64,000 bases of DNA. Source: Parabacteroides massiliensis. GTDB lineage: Bacteria > Bacteroidota > Bacteroidia > Bacteroidales > Tannerellaceae. Of the stretch, positions 54,176 through 63,753 are shown one piece after another. How positions within the stretch are numbered: the stretch's first letter is position 1; each line of letters opens with the position of its first letter. The stretch is taken from contig NZ_LT700189.1 of assembly GCF_900155425.1 (NCBI RefSeq), positions 1,419,787 to 1,483,786 on the forward strand. Reading direction: 5' to 3'. The notes under the pieces were generated by a model. The model made no database searches and was not told the origin of the DNA. It was given only the letters and a program-made list of their open reading frames with translations. The translations under genes were made by a program, and so were the position numbers.

Positions 54176-55609
54176 TTATATCTTATAATATTGTTCCCAC
54201 TCCTTACGCGGTTGTTCGCCTATCAACATTTGGTTGGCAACCGGATCATTGCTGATTTGTTTTGATTCACGGTCAAAAACCAACTTCCTATTCAGACGTT
54301 GCGCCAGTACTCCAAGACAAAAGACCTGGCTCAGCGGTCCAGCCACAGAAAAAGGAGAACGCGTCTTTTCTTTTCCCTGGCAGGCCAACAAGAAGTTTGC
54401 ATAGTGATCGGACGGGCTCTTTTCATATTCCGGCAAAACAGGATTCATCTCCTTGGCTATTTTATCCGGAATAACGGACAATGTACTACCATGAGATCCT
54501 CCCTTAAACGTCAATGTTTTCGTATAAATTTCTTTACCGGGATTCAAATTCACCAACTGCAATTTACCTCCATTTACCGGCGGGATATTCGGATCGACCT
54601 CCGACGTGCCATAATTTTCAGGAACTGCAGGAATATTATCCAAACCGTCATACCAGGTTACGTCTACTGCCGGCATATCTTTCCGTTCAGGAAATTTAAA
54701 TAAGATCGTAGACGACATCGGATAAAAGAACGGGTTATGGTCTTTCAGATACAACGGATTTATTTCATTAGGCAAACCTAAATCAAGGAATTCATGAGCC
54801 GTATCCAAAAGATGCGCACCCCAGTCGCCTAAAGTTCCCATTCCGAAATCATACCAGCAACGCCATTGTCCCAAATGATAATCATGATTATATTCATGAT
54901 AAGGACGTACGCCAAGCCAAGTGTCCCAATCCAAAGATTCAGGAACAGGTTCGCCCATCGGCAAATGCTTAATATTCGGATTCCAACCATGCCAACGGCG
55001 AGGGTTATTCATGTGAGCAGTAATCGCCGTGACATCTTTTATCAATCCGGCCTCTTTCCAGGCTTTAAACTGAAAATAATTTCCTTCCGAATGTCCCTGA
55101 TTTCCCATCTGGGTCACCACACCGAATTTCTTTTCAGCCCGCATCATCAGTTCTACTTCCTGGAAAGTTCGCGCCATCGGCTTTTCCACATAAACATGTT
55201 TCCCATGTGCCATTGCCTCAATGGTGATCGGGAAATGAGAATGGTCCGGAGTACAAACCGTAACTGCATCTATCTTATCCGCCATCTTATCAAACATCTG
55301 GCGAAAATCCTGAAAACGAGGAACATCCGGGAACATGGAAATAATCTTCTGTGTATGCGGAGCTCCCATATCGACATCACAAAGGGCGACAACTTCACAC
55401 AGACCGGTCTTAAACATGCGTTGTGAAATATCAGCACCCCGGTTACCGATACCTATAAAAGCAATTCTCACTTTATCATTCGCACTCACACGGGGAGCTC
55501 CCGAAGCAGCTTTTGCTCCAGGAATCCAAAATGCGGGCATTGCCGATACAGCCGAAAGAGCCAATGCCTGCTTAAAAAACGAACGACGTGAAATATTATC
55601 TGACTTCAT
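54176..55609 (-). CDS. Exported Gfo/Idh/MocA-family oxidoreductase
   Basis: The 477-residue protein begins with a Tat-type signal (ISRRSFFKQALALSAVSAMP, twin Arg) and the Rossmann motif AFIGIGNRGADI. The hallmark VYVEKPMARTFQE is present, with a C-terminal substrate domain (WRCWYDFGMGTLGDWGAHLLDTA, with the conserved His and Asp). Tat export of the folded, cofactor-loaded enzyme to the periplasm is expected. Gfo/Idh members of this type oxidise sugar or inositol hydroxyls, often to 3-keto derivatives. It is the last gene of the sigma-regulated unit, 31 bp after the isomerase. Confidence 0.9.
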   Translation of the reverse strand: MKSDNISRRSFFKQALALSAVSAMPAFWIPGAKAASGAPRVSANDKVRIAFIGIGNRGADISQRMFKTGLCEVVALCDVDMGAPHTQKIISMFPDVPRFQDFRQMFDKMADKIDAVTVCTPDHSHFPITIEAMAHGKHVYVEKPMARTFQEVELMMRAEKKFGVVTQMGNQGHSEGNYFQFKAWKEAGLIKDVTAITAHMNNPRRWHGWNPNIKHLPMGEPVPESLDWDTWLGVRPYHEYNHDYHLGQWRCWYDFGMGTLGDWGAHLLDTAHEFLDLGLPNEINPLYLKDHNPFFYPMSSTILFKFPERKDMPAVDVTWYDGLDNIPAVPENYGTSEVDPNIPPVNGGKLQLVNLNPGKEIYTKTLTFKGGSHGSTLSVIPDKIAKEMNPVLPEYEKSPSDHYANFLLACQGKEKTRSPFSVAGPLSQVFCLGVLAQRLNRKLVFDRESKQISNDPVANQMLIGEQPRKEWEQYYKI

Positions 55610-55640
55610 TATTTTTAGTTCGATTCAAATTAAACATCAA

Positions 55641-56492
55641 TTAAACAATTTTGCTAACAGCCTTGAAATAACCGATCGATTCAGCAATTCCCATAAATGG
55701 GTCATTCCTGTCTTTTTCATATTCCAAGCTACACATTCCTGTATAGTTCACTTTGCGCATCATTTGCACTAAAGCCCGGAAATCAATCTTTCCACGACCT
55801 AATTCGACACTATGTCCAGCCTTTGTCGAATCTGTCACATCTTTAATATGCATATCGAACACGCGAGTATGATATTTTTTCAAATCAGCGACAGGATCAC
55901 GGCCGTTGCGCAAGTCATGGCCTATATCCAAACACATCCCAATACGCGGATCCAGATCTTTAGTATGTTCCCAGACATCCTTGGCATCCTGGAAAACCGG
56001 CAGATCCGGTCCATGCAAATGAATTGCATAGTGGAAATCATACTCTTTCACTTTTTTATCCACGTATGCCAACAGTTCATACGTAGGAACACCGACTATA
56101 GTCTTTACTCCTACCCGTCTCGCATACTCAAACGCATGGTCTATTTCCGCTTCTGTTTTCATGTTAATCGGACCGACAGCATATCCTTTCACGTTATAGG
56201 AAGCACATTTAGCGTGCAATTCTTCTATCTGTGCATCCGTACAATCATAAGGCAAATGAAAGTCCTTAATACAGAGATAATGAATATCCAAACGTTGTAA
56301 CGTTTTCAACGTGGTTTCCAAATCAAACTTCACAAACGTAAAGCCTGCCATACCCAAATGAAAAGGATTCGCAGCTTTCGCCACACCGGGTTTAGCCATA
56401 TCCGCTACATTGGCTTTCACTAAACCCGGAGTGGCAATAAGCATAGCTCCTGCCAATCCTTTTTGTATAAATGATCTTCTTGATTTTTCCAT
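55641..56492 (-). CDS. Sugar phosphate isomerase/epimerase-like TIM barrel, exported
   Basis: From ATG 56492 the product is 283 residues. The start is set by MEKSRRSFIQKGLAGAMLIA, a Tat-like signal with SRRSF. The upstream frame extends another 35 codons into the SusD gene and was rejected. The xylose isomerase-like/AP-endonuclease-2-like barrel contains metal-ligand positions in GMCLDIGHDLRNG, MHIKDVT and CSLEYEKD. It may isomerise or dehydrate the keto-sugar made by the neighbouring oxidoreductase. It is 38 bp after the SusD gene. Confidence 0.85.
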   Translation of the reverse strand: MEKSRRSFIQKGLAGAMLIATPGLVKANVADMAKPGVAKAANPFHLGMAGFTFVKFDLETTLKTLQRLDIHYLCIKDFHLPYDCTDAQIEELHAKCASYNVKGYAVGPINMKTEAEIDHAFEYARRVGVKTIVGVPTYELLAYVDKKVKEYDFHYAIHLHGPDLPVFQDAKDVWEHTKDLDPRIGMCLDIGHDLRNGRDPVADLKKYHTRVFDMHIKDVTDSTKAGHSVELGRGKIDFRALVQMMRKVNYTGMCSLEYEKDRNDPFMGIAESIGYFKAVSKIV

Positions 56493-56530
56493 CAGATTAT
56501 TTTTACAAGTCATTGACATGAATTCATCAA

Positions 56531-58234
56531 TTAATAACCCGGATTTTGAGTCAATGCGCCTCCGGTTGCATCGATTTCGGTTTGAGGAATCGGCCACAAG
56601 ACGTTATAGTCTTTCACATTCATCGCCGGAGCCTGCGGGTTATCGTTATACTTCCGCAGATATTCCAGGAATTTGCCTGTACGACGCAAAACCACTTCGC
56701 GGAATTCTTCCGTATATAATTCACGAACACGTTCGTCCAATAGATAATCGATCGAAACTTCACTTGCCGCAACCGGTTTGGCATTCGCACGCGCACGGAC
56801 CTTATTGATGTCATCTGCCGCTTTTTGCATTTCACCTAACTGGATATATGCTTCAGCACGGTCCAGATAAGTTTCCGCCAACCGCATGAAATAGCAATCT
56901 TTCCATGTATATCCGGCACCACTACGAAGAGGTTCGGCCTGGACATGGCAGGGATCGCCGACCTTTCCGATCCAATAAGGATAAATATAGTTACATGTAT
57001 CCTTCATCCGGTTGCGTCCGTTCGTTTCATAGCTGCCCCACAAGCTGAAGTCGATCACTTGTCCGTTGTAAGGAGATTCCGGATTTTGGAAATAGAAGGT
57101 TCGTTTGATGTTATGAGGAGCATTCCGGATATCATTGTTCCAATCCGATTCCCATACTCTATTTGTGACATAATAAGTCGGACGAGACCAAGAAACCGGA
57201 CGGCTCAACGTATCCGTATAACCGGTATATTTACCGTTGATCAATTCACCCAATATACAAGTATATCCGGCCGGGTCATTTCCTAAAGAGTAATAACGAG
57301 GACCATGACGGCGAGGACCGTTATTTTGTCCGCCTCCATCCGACAAGTTGGCTGCAAACTGAGCCACCCAAATGGCTTCTTTGTTTTCATTCAAATTCTG
57401 ATTTCCATAAGCAAACAGATCCAAGAAGACATCACCCGTGCCAAACACATCGTTGGTCGAACCGAAACGTTCGGTCATCAACTGATAACCAAAATCTTCA
57501 ATCACATGCGTAGAAGCATCAACCGCTTTCTGATATTCGCCGGCTTGCAAATAGACTTCAGACAACAGCTGATAAGCAGCACCTTTCGTGACACGTCCTT
57601 TTTCATCCTCCTTGCCAGGTTCAGGAAGATGCTGGGTTGCAAAAATCAAATCGTTTTCTATCTGAGCATATACCTCTTTCAAAGGAGTACGGACAAAGTC
57701 TGTCTTAGGCGTACTCACCGCCTCTGTCACCAAAGGAACATCTCCGTAGAATGAAGTAAGCAAACGATAAGCATACGCACGGAAGAAAAGAGCCTCTCCT
57801 TTGTACATCGCCTGTTGTTCCGAACTTTCCCAGCCTGTCGTTGCATCATTGTCGATATAGAACAGCAATTCGTTGGAACGGCTGATCAGCATATACATAT
57901 TCTTCCATAATTTATAGAACAAGCTGTTAGTCGGAGTTAACACTTCATACGTCACCCCGCCGGGGTTTTCCCCGTTATAGCTGACATCAGCCATCGAACT
58001 ATAAAAATAGACAATAGCATCATCTCCATAGAACAACGCATCACGCAGATAACTGTGAAGTCCGTTTATTCCTAACTTAATACCCGATGCCTCGGTATAT
58101 GTATTCTCCGGTGACAGAAAGTCCAACGGTTTCTCTTCCAAGAAATCGTCATTACATCCAAACAGACCCCCCAAAAGGTGTGTCACGGCCACCAATTTAG
58201 AAAAGATCGTATTTGATATAAAATTGTGTTTCAT
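56531..58234 (-). CDS. SusD/RagB-family nutrient-binding lipoprotein (sigma-regulated locus)
   Basis: The 567-residue surface lipoprotein has a signal with lipobox LFGC and the SusD features GEALFFRAYAYRLLTSFYGDVPLV and YQLLSEVYLQAGEYQKAVDA. It closes with RLAETYLDRAEAYIQLGEMQKAADDINKVR and REVVLRRTGKFLEYLRKYN. It is 12 bp after the SusC gene. It should capture the same ligand as that transporter and hand it to the barrel. Confidence 0.94.
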   Translation of the reverse strand: MKHNFISNTIFSKLVAVTHLLGGLFGCNDDFLEEKPLDFLSPENTYTEASGIKLGINGLHSYLRDALFYGDDAIVYFYSSMADVSYNGENPGGVTYEVLTPTNSLFYKLWKNMYMLISRSNELLFYIDNDATTGWESSEQQAMYKGEALFFRAYAYRLLTSFYGDVPLVTEAVSTPKTDFVRTPLKEVYAQIENDLIFATQHLPEPGKEDEKGRVTKGAAYQLLSEVYLQAGEYQKAVDASTHVIEDFGYQLMTERFGSTNDVFGTGDVFLDLFAYGNQNLNENKEAIWVAQFAANLSDGGGQNNGPRRHGPRYYSLGNDPAGYTCILGELINGKYTGYTDTLSRPVSWSRPTYYVTNRVWESDWNNDIRNAPHNIKRTFYFQNPESPYNGQVIDFSLWGSYETNGRNRMKDTCNYIYPYWIGKVGDPCHVQAEPLRSGAGYTWKDCYFMRLAETYLDRAEAYIQLGEMQKAADDINKVRARANAKPVAASEVSIDYLLDERVRELYTEEFREVVLRRTGKFLEYLRKYNDNPQAPAMNVKDYNVLWPIPQTEIDATGGALTQNPGY

Positions 58235-58246
58235 GATTCTATATAA

Positions 58247-61200
58247 TTAAAGTGATAACTTGATTCCAAATTGCAAACTACGGGTCAACGGGAATGTCGT
58301 ATATTCAGGATCCCAGCCTTCCCAACCGGTAAATGTATAAAGATTCTTTCCTGTCAGGAACAATTGTAACTGACCGATGACTCCCGTTTTCTGCAATAAC
58401 TTCTTATCAAATGTATACATTAAAGAAACATCCTGCAGGCGGACAAAACCTCTACTCTGATAGATATCGGTCGCAATCTGCTGGTTTCTGAACAAAGCGA
58501 CACTTTCATTCGTACGGTTTTCCGGTGTCCAATACTCGCGAGTGGAAGGCTGGTTCAGACGGATTACATAGTCAGAACTATTATTCGGAGCCAAAAGGCC
58601 ATTACCACCCATATAATAGCCACCGCCGCCCAACATAGAGTTCAGCATAAAGTACAAAGACCAGTTTTTCCATGTCAATGTGTTGTTAAAGCTTAAACGG
58701 CAGCTCGGATTCTTGTTACCGACGATCTTACGGTCATGTTCAGCATCGATCTTTCCATCACCGTTCAGGTCGGCATATTTCTGTTGTCCCGGATACCAAC
58801 CATCGTAGATCTTACCGGAATACAAATCTTCTTCCTGCCAAACGCCGATCATTTCATACGAATAGATAGCTCCGATCGATTCGCCGACAAACCAACCATT
58901 CGTCAAATCCTGTGTTGCACCGTCACCATAGAGTTCCGTAATCTTATCACGGTTCAAAGAGAAAGTCAAACCAGAGGTCCAAGAGAAATTACTGTTCTGG
59001 ATGTTTACGGAATTAAGTTCGACTTCCACACCTTTATTTTCCACACCGCCTAAGTTGGCCCAAACCCAACTATATCCGGTGACATTCGGCAACGTACGCT
59101 TAACCAACACATCAGACGTTTTGGATTTATACACTTCTAACGAACCGTTCAGACGCTGGTTGAAAAGTCCGAAATCGATACCTAAGTTCCAAGAAGAGGT
59201 GCGTTCCCATTTCAAATCCTTGTTAGCCATCGCAGAAGGATACAAAGAGATCACTTTGTCGTCATTATAATTGTAAGCGCCTAATCCTAACTTGGCAAGC
59301 GAAGCATAACGGCCGATACCCTGGTTTCCGTTCTGTCCGTAAGAAAGACGCAGCTTCAGGTAAGTATCTTCAAACGGATTGAAATCTTCTTCCGAAATCA
59401 CCCAACCGATAGAAGCGGAAGGAAGCGTCACATATTTGTTATTGCTACCGAAACCGGAATAACCGTCCCGACGAACCGTACCTGTCAACAAATAACGATT
59501 CTTATAGCTGTAATTGATACGTCCCATCAGACCGACATTAGATTCCTGCCAAGCCGTGCTTGCTTCGGTAAACAAGGTTCCAATACCCAAGTTGTTATAT
59601 CCCAAATTGTCCGTATCGAACGATTCGGCTGTAGCCGTAGTCTTATCTCCCCATCTCTTTTCCGTCGTATAAACAAATGTAGCATTCACCGAATGATCGC
59701 CAAACTCTCTTTGGTAAGCGAAAATATGGTTGAACAAGTAGGCATTTTCATTTTCCGGTTCTTTCACCGCTTTTCCGTTATTGATAAAACCACCATCCAC
59801 ATCTGCCGGATAGAACGTATTATTGTCCCGGTGATAGCGGGTCGTCGAATAGTTGAAATCATAAGACAAACCTTTGATGAAAGGAACATCCACACGTCCG
59901 GTCAATGTCAGGAAGAGCGTGTTCCGCAAATCGGAATTGTCGATTGCCAGATACTGCAACGGGTCTTTCATGGCCGATTCGTTGGCAAACTCCATCCGGT
60001 AATATCCCGGCGTATCAAAATCATAGGTAGCCATCGGCGTTGCTTTGGTTGCATAATCAAAACTTGCCGGAATACCTGAATAATCACGGTGTGAGAAATT
60101 GACGTTTGCACCGATCTTCAACCAATCCGTTACTTTCGTATCCACTTTCGCATTGAAAGTATAACGTTTGAACTGGTCGTTGAGCAAGAGACCTTCTTCA
60201 TCATGATAAGCGCCCGACAAATAATAATTGACATTCTCAGAGCTTCCTCCGACACCGATGTTATAATCCTGTGTCAAACCGGTACGCATCACTTTGTCGA
60301 TCCAATCGATATCCGTACCCAACATATAGTTATCTTTTTCTTCCTGCGATCTCAAAAAATAAGCTCTCGCCTCTCTTGTCGAAACATCCGGATAGGTAGG
60401 ACGACCGGCTTCGCTCGTCGGTTTCGTTTGATACCATTTGTGCAGATCCTGCTGATAAGCATAGTCAGCCAAACGCATGGTGTATTCTTCCGCATTCATA
60501 TACTTTGCCTTGTGGTTAGAAGCGGATTGGCTTCCGATCGACATATTGAACGAAACTGTCGGTTTATCCGTTTTTCCTTTTTTGGTCGTTACCAGAATGA
60601 CACCATTGGCCGAACGAGCACCATAGACAGCCGCTGCACTTGCGTCTTTCAAGATATCGATGCTGCTGATATCGTTCACGTTGATGTCAGACATGGCTCC
60701 GTTATAGATGATACCGTCCAAAACGATCAAGGGATTTTGAGAAGCGGAAAACGAGTTCGTACCACGGATACTCAGACTTACATCCTCTCCGGCATATCCG
60801 TTCTGAGCGGTATTGACACCGGCTGTAGATCCTACAAGAGCCTGAGATAAATTGGTGTTAGCGACAGTCGGCGCACTTTCCAAGTTCACTCTTTTCACAG
60901 CTCCCGTCAAGTCTTTCTTTTTCATGGTACCATAACCAACCACGACCACTTCTTCCAATGTCTCCGTGTCTTCCTTAAGAGTGATGGTATAAGAGGCCTG
61001 GTCTGTAATCTTTACTTCCTGAGTGACATAGCCGATATAAGAGACGACCAACGTTGCACCCGGTGCAACGTTAAGGACAAATTGTCCTTCCGAATCGGAA
61101 ATCACACCGTTCATTGTGCCTTTTTCTACAATGTTCGCTCCGATCACCGGGCCGAATGCATCCATAATAACACCTGTGATCTTTTTTCCCTGTTGAGTAG

Positions 61201-61576
61201 CTTTTGTTTCCCCAACCTCTTTTTCTGTGATTATAATATTCTTGTTATAAATCTTAAAATCACAATCCGGTAAAATCAATGCCAATATCTCCGATATATT
61301 CTTATCTTCGGCATTCACTGAGACTCGCTTATTCGTGTTAATGACCTTGTCATTATAATAAAAAGTAAACTCACTTCTACTTTCTATTCCTTTCAGAACT
61401 TCTTTTACTGTTGAGTTTTCCATGCTGAGGTTTATCCGAGTGCTTTGTGCATAAGACTCTGTAGCTGAAACCCTAAATAGCATAACGGTCAACATAATCA
61501 GGACTAATTTCATAATCCGAACATTTTTGTGTGCAAAGAAAGGGTGTAGGGCATCCTTCCTATTAAAATTATTCAT
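58247..61576 (-). CDS. SusC-family TonB transporter with STN signalling domain
   Basis: The 1109-residue transporter has a signal peptide, then an N-terminal STN domain (about 48-118, LSMENSTVKEVLKGIESRSE), which links it to an anti-sigma factor. Next is a carboxypeptidase-regulatory-like domain (about 130-210, GPVIGANIVEKGTMNGVISD) and the SusC plug signature EEVVVVGYGTMKKKDLTGAV. The barrel ends LQFGIKLSL. The STN domain reports ligand to the FecR protein just upstream, which frees the ECF sigma factor. No TAnnTTTG motif is visible in the 184-bp gap before it, consistent with use of the ECF sigma. Confidence 0.95.
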   Translation of the reverse strand: MNNFNRKDALHPFFAHKNVRIMKLVLIMLTVMLFRVSATESYAQSTRINLSMENSTVKEVLKGIESRSEFTFYYNDKVINTNKRVSVNAEDKNISEILALILPDCDFKIYNKNIIITEKEVGETKATQQGKKITGVIMDAFGPVIGANIVEKGTMNGVISDSEGQFVLNVAPGATLVVSYIGYVTQEVKITDQASYTITLKEDTETLEEVVVVGYGTMKKKDLTGAVKRVNLESAPTVANTNLSQALVGSTAGVNTAQNGYAGEDVSLSIRGTNSFSASQNPLIVLDGIIYNGAMSDINVNDISSIDILKDASAAAVYGARSANGVILVTTKKGKTDKPTVSFNMSIGSQSASNHKAKYMNAEEYTMRLADYAYQQDLHKWYQTKPTSEAGRPTYPDVSTREARAYFLRSQEEKDNYMLGTDIDWIDKVMRTGLTQDYNIGVGGSSENVNYYLSGAYHDEEGLLLNDQFKRYTFNAKVDTKVTDWLKIGANVNFSHRDYSGIPASFDYATKATPMATYDFDTPGYYRMEFANESAMKDPLQYLAIDNSDLRNTLFLTLTGRVDVPFIKGLSYDFNYSTTRYHRDNNTFYPADVDGGFINNGKAVKEPENENAYLFNHIFAYQREFGDHSVNATFVYTTEKRWGDKTTATAESFDTDNLGYNNLGIGTLFTEASTAWQESNVGLMGRINYSYKNRYLLTGTVRRDGYSGFGSNNKYVTLPSASIGWVISEEDFNPFEDTYLKLRLSYGQNGNQGIGRYASLAKLGLGAYNYNDDKVISLYPSAMANKDLKWERTSSWNLGIDFGLFNQRLNGSLEVYKSKTSDVLVKRTLPNVTGYSWVWANLGGVENKGVEVELNSVNIQNSNFSWTSGLTFSLNRDKITELYGDGATQDLTNGWFVGESIGAIYSYEMIGVWQEEDLYSGKIYDGWYPGQQKYADLNGDGKIDAEHDRKIVGNKNPSCRLSFNNTLTWKNWSLYFMLNSMLGGGGYYMGGNGLLAPNNSSDYVIRLNQPSTREYWTPENRTNESVALFRNQQIATDIYQSRGFVRLQDVSLMYTFDKKLLQKTGVIGQLQLFLTGKNLYTFTGWEGWDPEYTTFPLTRSLQFGIKLSL

Positions 61577-61652
61577 ACTTTTACATGGATTTTTTTGTTA
61601 GACTTTATCGCCGAACTCCGCCAAGAGAAGCGATTGGTTAATAGAATTCTTG

Positions 61653-61682
61653 AATAGGTGGATGTTCCAGCATTCACCTATT
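61653..61682. other. Hairpin upstream of the sigma-regulated SusC gene
   Basis: AATAGGTG pairs with CACCTATT, with ATG/CAT inside, around TTCCAG. On the plus strand it is followed by a T-run, but there is no plus-strand gene to end. On the minus strand it lies between the fecR stop and SusC start, so it may be an RNA or protein target in that leader. Confidence 0.6.
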
Positions 61683-61760
61683 TTTTTACTATAATATTTA
61701 CATCATTCCTCCTTCCCCATATTTTTCATGACTTTTTAAGGTTAATACTTCGTTTTTACA

Positions 61761-62783
61761 TTATTTCGGTATAATATATACTTTCCCGTTCTTCATTTCA
61801 TATCTGATTGGCGCTATGAGACTTATCGCCTCCATCACCTCGTCGATATTCTCCTGCCGGATCGTAAAAGAGAGGCGGGTGGATGCAGCAAACTGTTTCG
61901 GACATTCGATATCTATATTATAACGTCCTCCCATACTGATCAGGATATCAGCCAAGCAGTCGTTGTCGAATACCAGACGGTCCTTGATCCAGTCGGCATA
62001 CAAACCTACTTTCGCGTCTTCGACAGTAGCAACCTGATCCGACTTGCGGTATCTGAATAGTTCATTCGGTTTCAGGAAAACAGGTTCTTTCATGGCTTTT
62101 CCCGATATCTTCACACTGCCGTCCAGCAAGGCGGTCTGCACAAATTCGCCGGAAGAATAGCTATCGAGATCGAAACGGGTTCCCAAAACTTCGACATCTA
62201 TCTCTCCCGCCTGCACGACAAAAGGTTTTTTCGCATCTTTCGCCACTTCGAAATACGCTTCTCCTTCCAGAGAAACGGACCGTTTGTCACCGGTAAACTG
62301 ATCCGGATAAGTCAGTTTGGTTTCCGAATTCAACCAAACCACCGATCCGTCCGGCAACGTGAACTTGCCTTTGCTACCTTTGGCCGTTATCAATTGGTTT
62401 TGCACGATGACCTCAGAGGCGGAATATTCACTCCGCCTGCCGATACCATAACCGATTCCCAACAAAAGCAACAACACGGCAGCAGCTTGCGTCCAACGCC
62501 AAACAAGCGATAATGTTTTTCTTTCCGTTCGTGATTTCCTCTCCATCCGACCTTGTTCCTGCAAAATGCGGTCTTTCAGCTTCGCCAAAGCGATATCGAC
62601 CTCCAATTCGTTTCCGGCAACGGCATTGCAAGACAACCACAAGTCGCGAGTTGCAATAAAATCATCCCGATTATCATCCGATTGTTTCAGCCACTGAAGC
62701 AATAACACCTTTTCTTCCAGCTCAGCCGAACCATCCAGATAACGGATTATCAATTCGTTGATATCGTTTGTTTCTTCTTTCAT
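61761..62783 (-). CDS. FecR-family anti-sigma factor
   Basis: The 340-residue product begins MKEETNDINELIIRYLDGS, the short cytoplasmic anti-sigma region. One TM helix near 90-105 (WRWTQAAAVLLLLLGIGYG) leads to the periplasmic FecR domain (about 130-240, LPDGSVVWLNSETKLTYPDQ) and a C-terminal STN-receiving region. The start was moved from 62945 to 62783 because the conserved start motif is there. It holds the ECF sigma factor inactive until the SusC/STN signal. Between it and the sigma gene lies a repeat array. Confidence 0.92.
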   Translation of the reverse strand: MKEETNDINELIIRYLDGSAELEEKVLLLQWLKQSDDNRDDFIATRDLWLSCNAVAGNELEVDIALAKLKDRILQEQGRMERKSRTERKTLSLVWRWTQAAAVLLLLLGIGYGIGRRSEYSASEVIVQNQLITAKGSKGKFTLPDGSVVWLNSETKLTYPDQFTGDKRSVSLEGEAYFEVAKDAKKPFVVQAGEIDVEVLGTRFDLDSYSSGEFVQTALLDGSVKISGKAMKEPVFLKPNELFRYRKSDQVATVEDAKVGLYADWIKDRLVFDNDCLADILISMGGRYNIDIECPKQFAASTRLSFTIRQENIDEVMEAISLIAPIRYEMKNGKVYIIPK

Positions 62784-62894
62784 TATGGAATCGTTTGTTA
62801 GTAATACAAAAAAAGGAGGTTTTACCCTACCTCTTCCTGACAATTTTAAAAAAAAATAATAAGGAATAACTCCCGATTCAGACATTTGGGATTG

Positions 62895-63013
62895 GTTTCC
62901 CCTGATGAAGTTTTTGTTTCCACCTATGGAAAATTTTGTTTCCACCGGTAGAAAATAAATTTTCCTGCCATAGAAAATTTATTTTCACGTAAATGAAACT
63001 GCTGAAAATTTTT
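62895..63013. repeat. Imperfect tandem repeat array between sigma and FecR genes
   Basis: About five units of 21-28 bases are built on GTTTCCACC-x-x-T-x-GAAAAT, for example GTTTCCACCTATGGAAAATT (62916 on) and GTTTCCACCGGTAGAAAATA (62938 on). Two further units (62964 and 62987 on) and a first degenerate one (62895) complete it. The AAAAT/ATTTT parts also pair inverted. It is the only such array in the window. Confidence 0.85.
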
Positions 63014-63031
63014 TACTTTCCTCGCCAAGGC

Positions 63032-63628
63032 CTAACGGGAAAGGCAAGTGACAGCCAACACCAACAGAGGGTATAAGTCTTTTTGGACAAGATGCTCCTT
63101 TAACCCCGCAAGGGCTTTGCTTATCTGCTTTTCTACCGCTTTGACGCTAATATCCAACTGTTCCGCAATCTCGCGGTTTTTCAAGCCATAGCTCCGGCTT
63201 AGCATAAATATCTTATGACATTGAGGAGGAAGCGTGTTTATGTAAGACAAGATTTCTTCTTCCAGTTCTTTCAACAACAGGCTCTGCTCGGAATTTTGCA
63301 TATAAGAAGTGACATATTGATCCAAAATGTCTGCCTCCCTTGCCGGTTCCAAGGTATATACATCCTGCTGCTTTTTATTCAGCGCATTCAGGGCATGCGT
63401 ATAAACCGCCCTGAAAAGATAGGACTTCACAGCAGCGTCTTCAAAGCGAATGCTTTCACGCCGTTGCCAAAGTTCAAAAAAGACATCCTGCACGATATCT
63501 TCCGACATATCTTTGTCGTTAACAAAACGGAAAGCATACGCACGCAAGGGTTTATAAAACCGTTTGAACAAAACCTCCAACGCCGTAAAATCTTGAACAT
63601 ATACTCCTGATGACATGTGCTTCTTCAT
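63032..63628 (-). CDS. ECF RNA polymerase sigma factor
   Basis: The 198-residue protein has sigma region 2 (about 20-95, DKDMSEDIVQDVFFELWQRR) and region 4 (about 140-190, LPPQCHKIFMLSRSYGLKNREIAEQLDISVKAVEKQI). There is no region 1 or 3. It is a FecI-type factor coupled to the FecR and STN-SusC genes downstream on the same strand and should transcribe the SusC operon. A -7 motif at 63638-63645 predicts a very short 5' leader, so Met5 at 63616 is an alternative start. Confidence 0.94.
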   Translation of the reverse strand: MKKHMSSGVYVQDFTALEVLFKRFYKPLRAYAFRFVNDKDMSEDIVQDVFFELWQRRESIRFEDAAVKSYLFRAVYTHALNALNKKQQDVYTLEPAREADILDQYVTSYMQNSEQSLLLKELEEEILSYINTLPPQCHKIFMLSRSYGLKNREIAEQLDISVKAVEKQISKALAGLKEHLVQKDLYPLLVLAVTCLSR

Positions 63629-63637
63629 TTAGCAATA

Positions 63638-63645
63638 CAAAAATA
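63638..63645 (-). promoter_or_regulatory. -7 promoter motif of the ECF sigma gene
   Basis: The minus strand reads TATTTTTG in CCGTATTTTTGTA, the same string as the EFR1 and comB promoters. The transcript would start about 3-7 bases before the ATG at 63628. Confidence 0.45.
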
Positions 63646-63753
63646 CGGATATTTTTTGTTTTACATTAGCTAAAGGGGGGATATTGATAACTCAATAAGT
63701 GATATCGCCATTCACAATGCAACCATTTACATATTGGAAATAGGAGCCAAACG

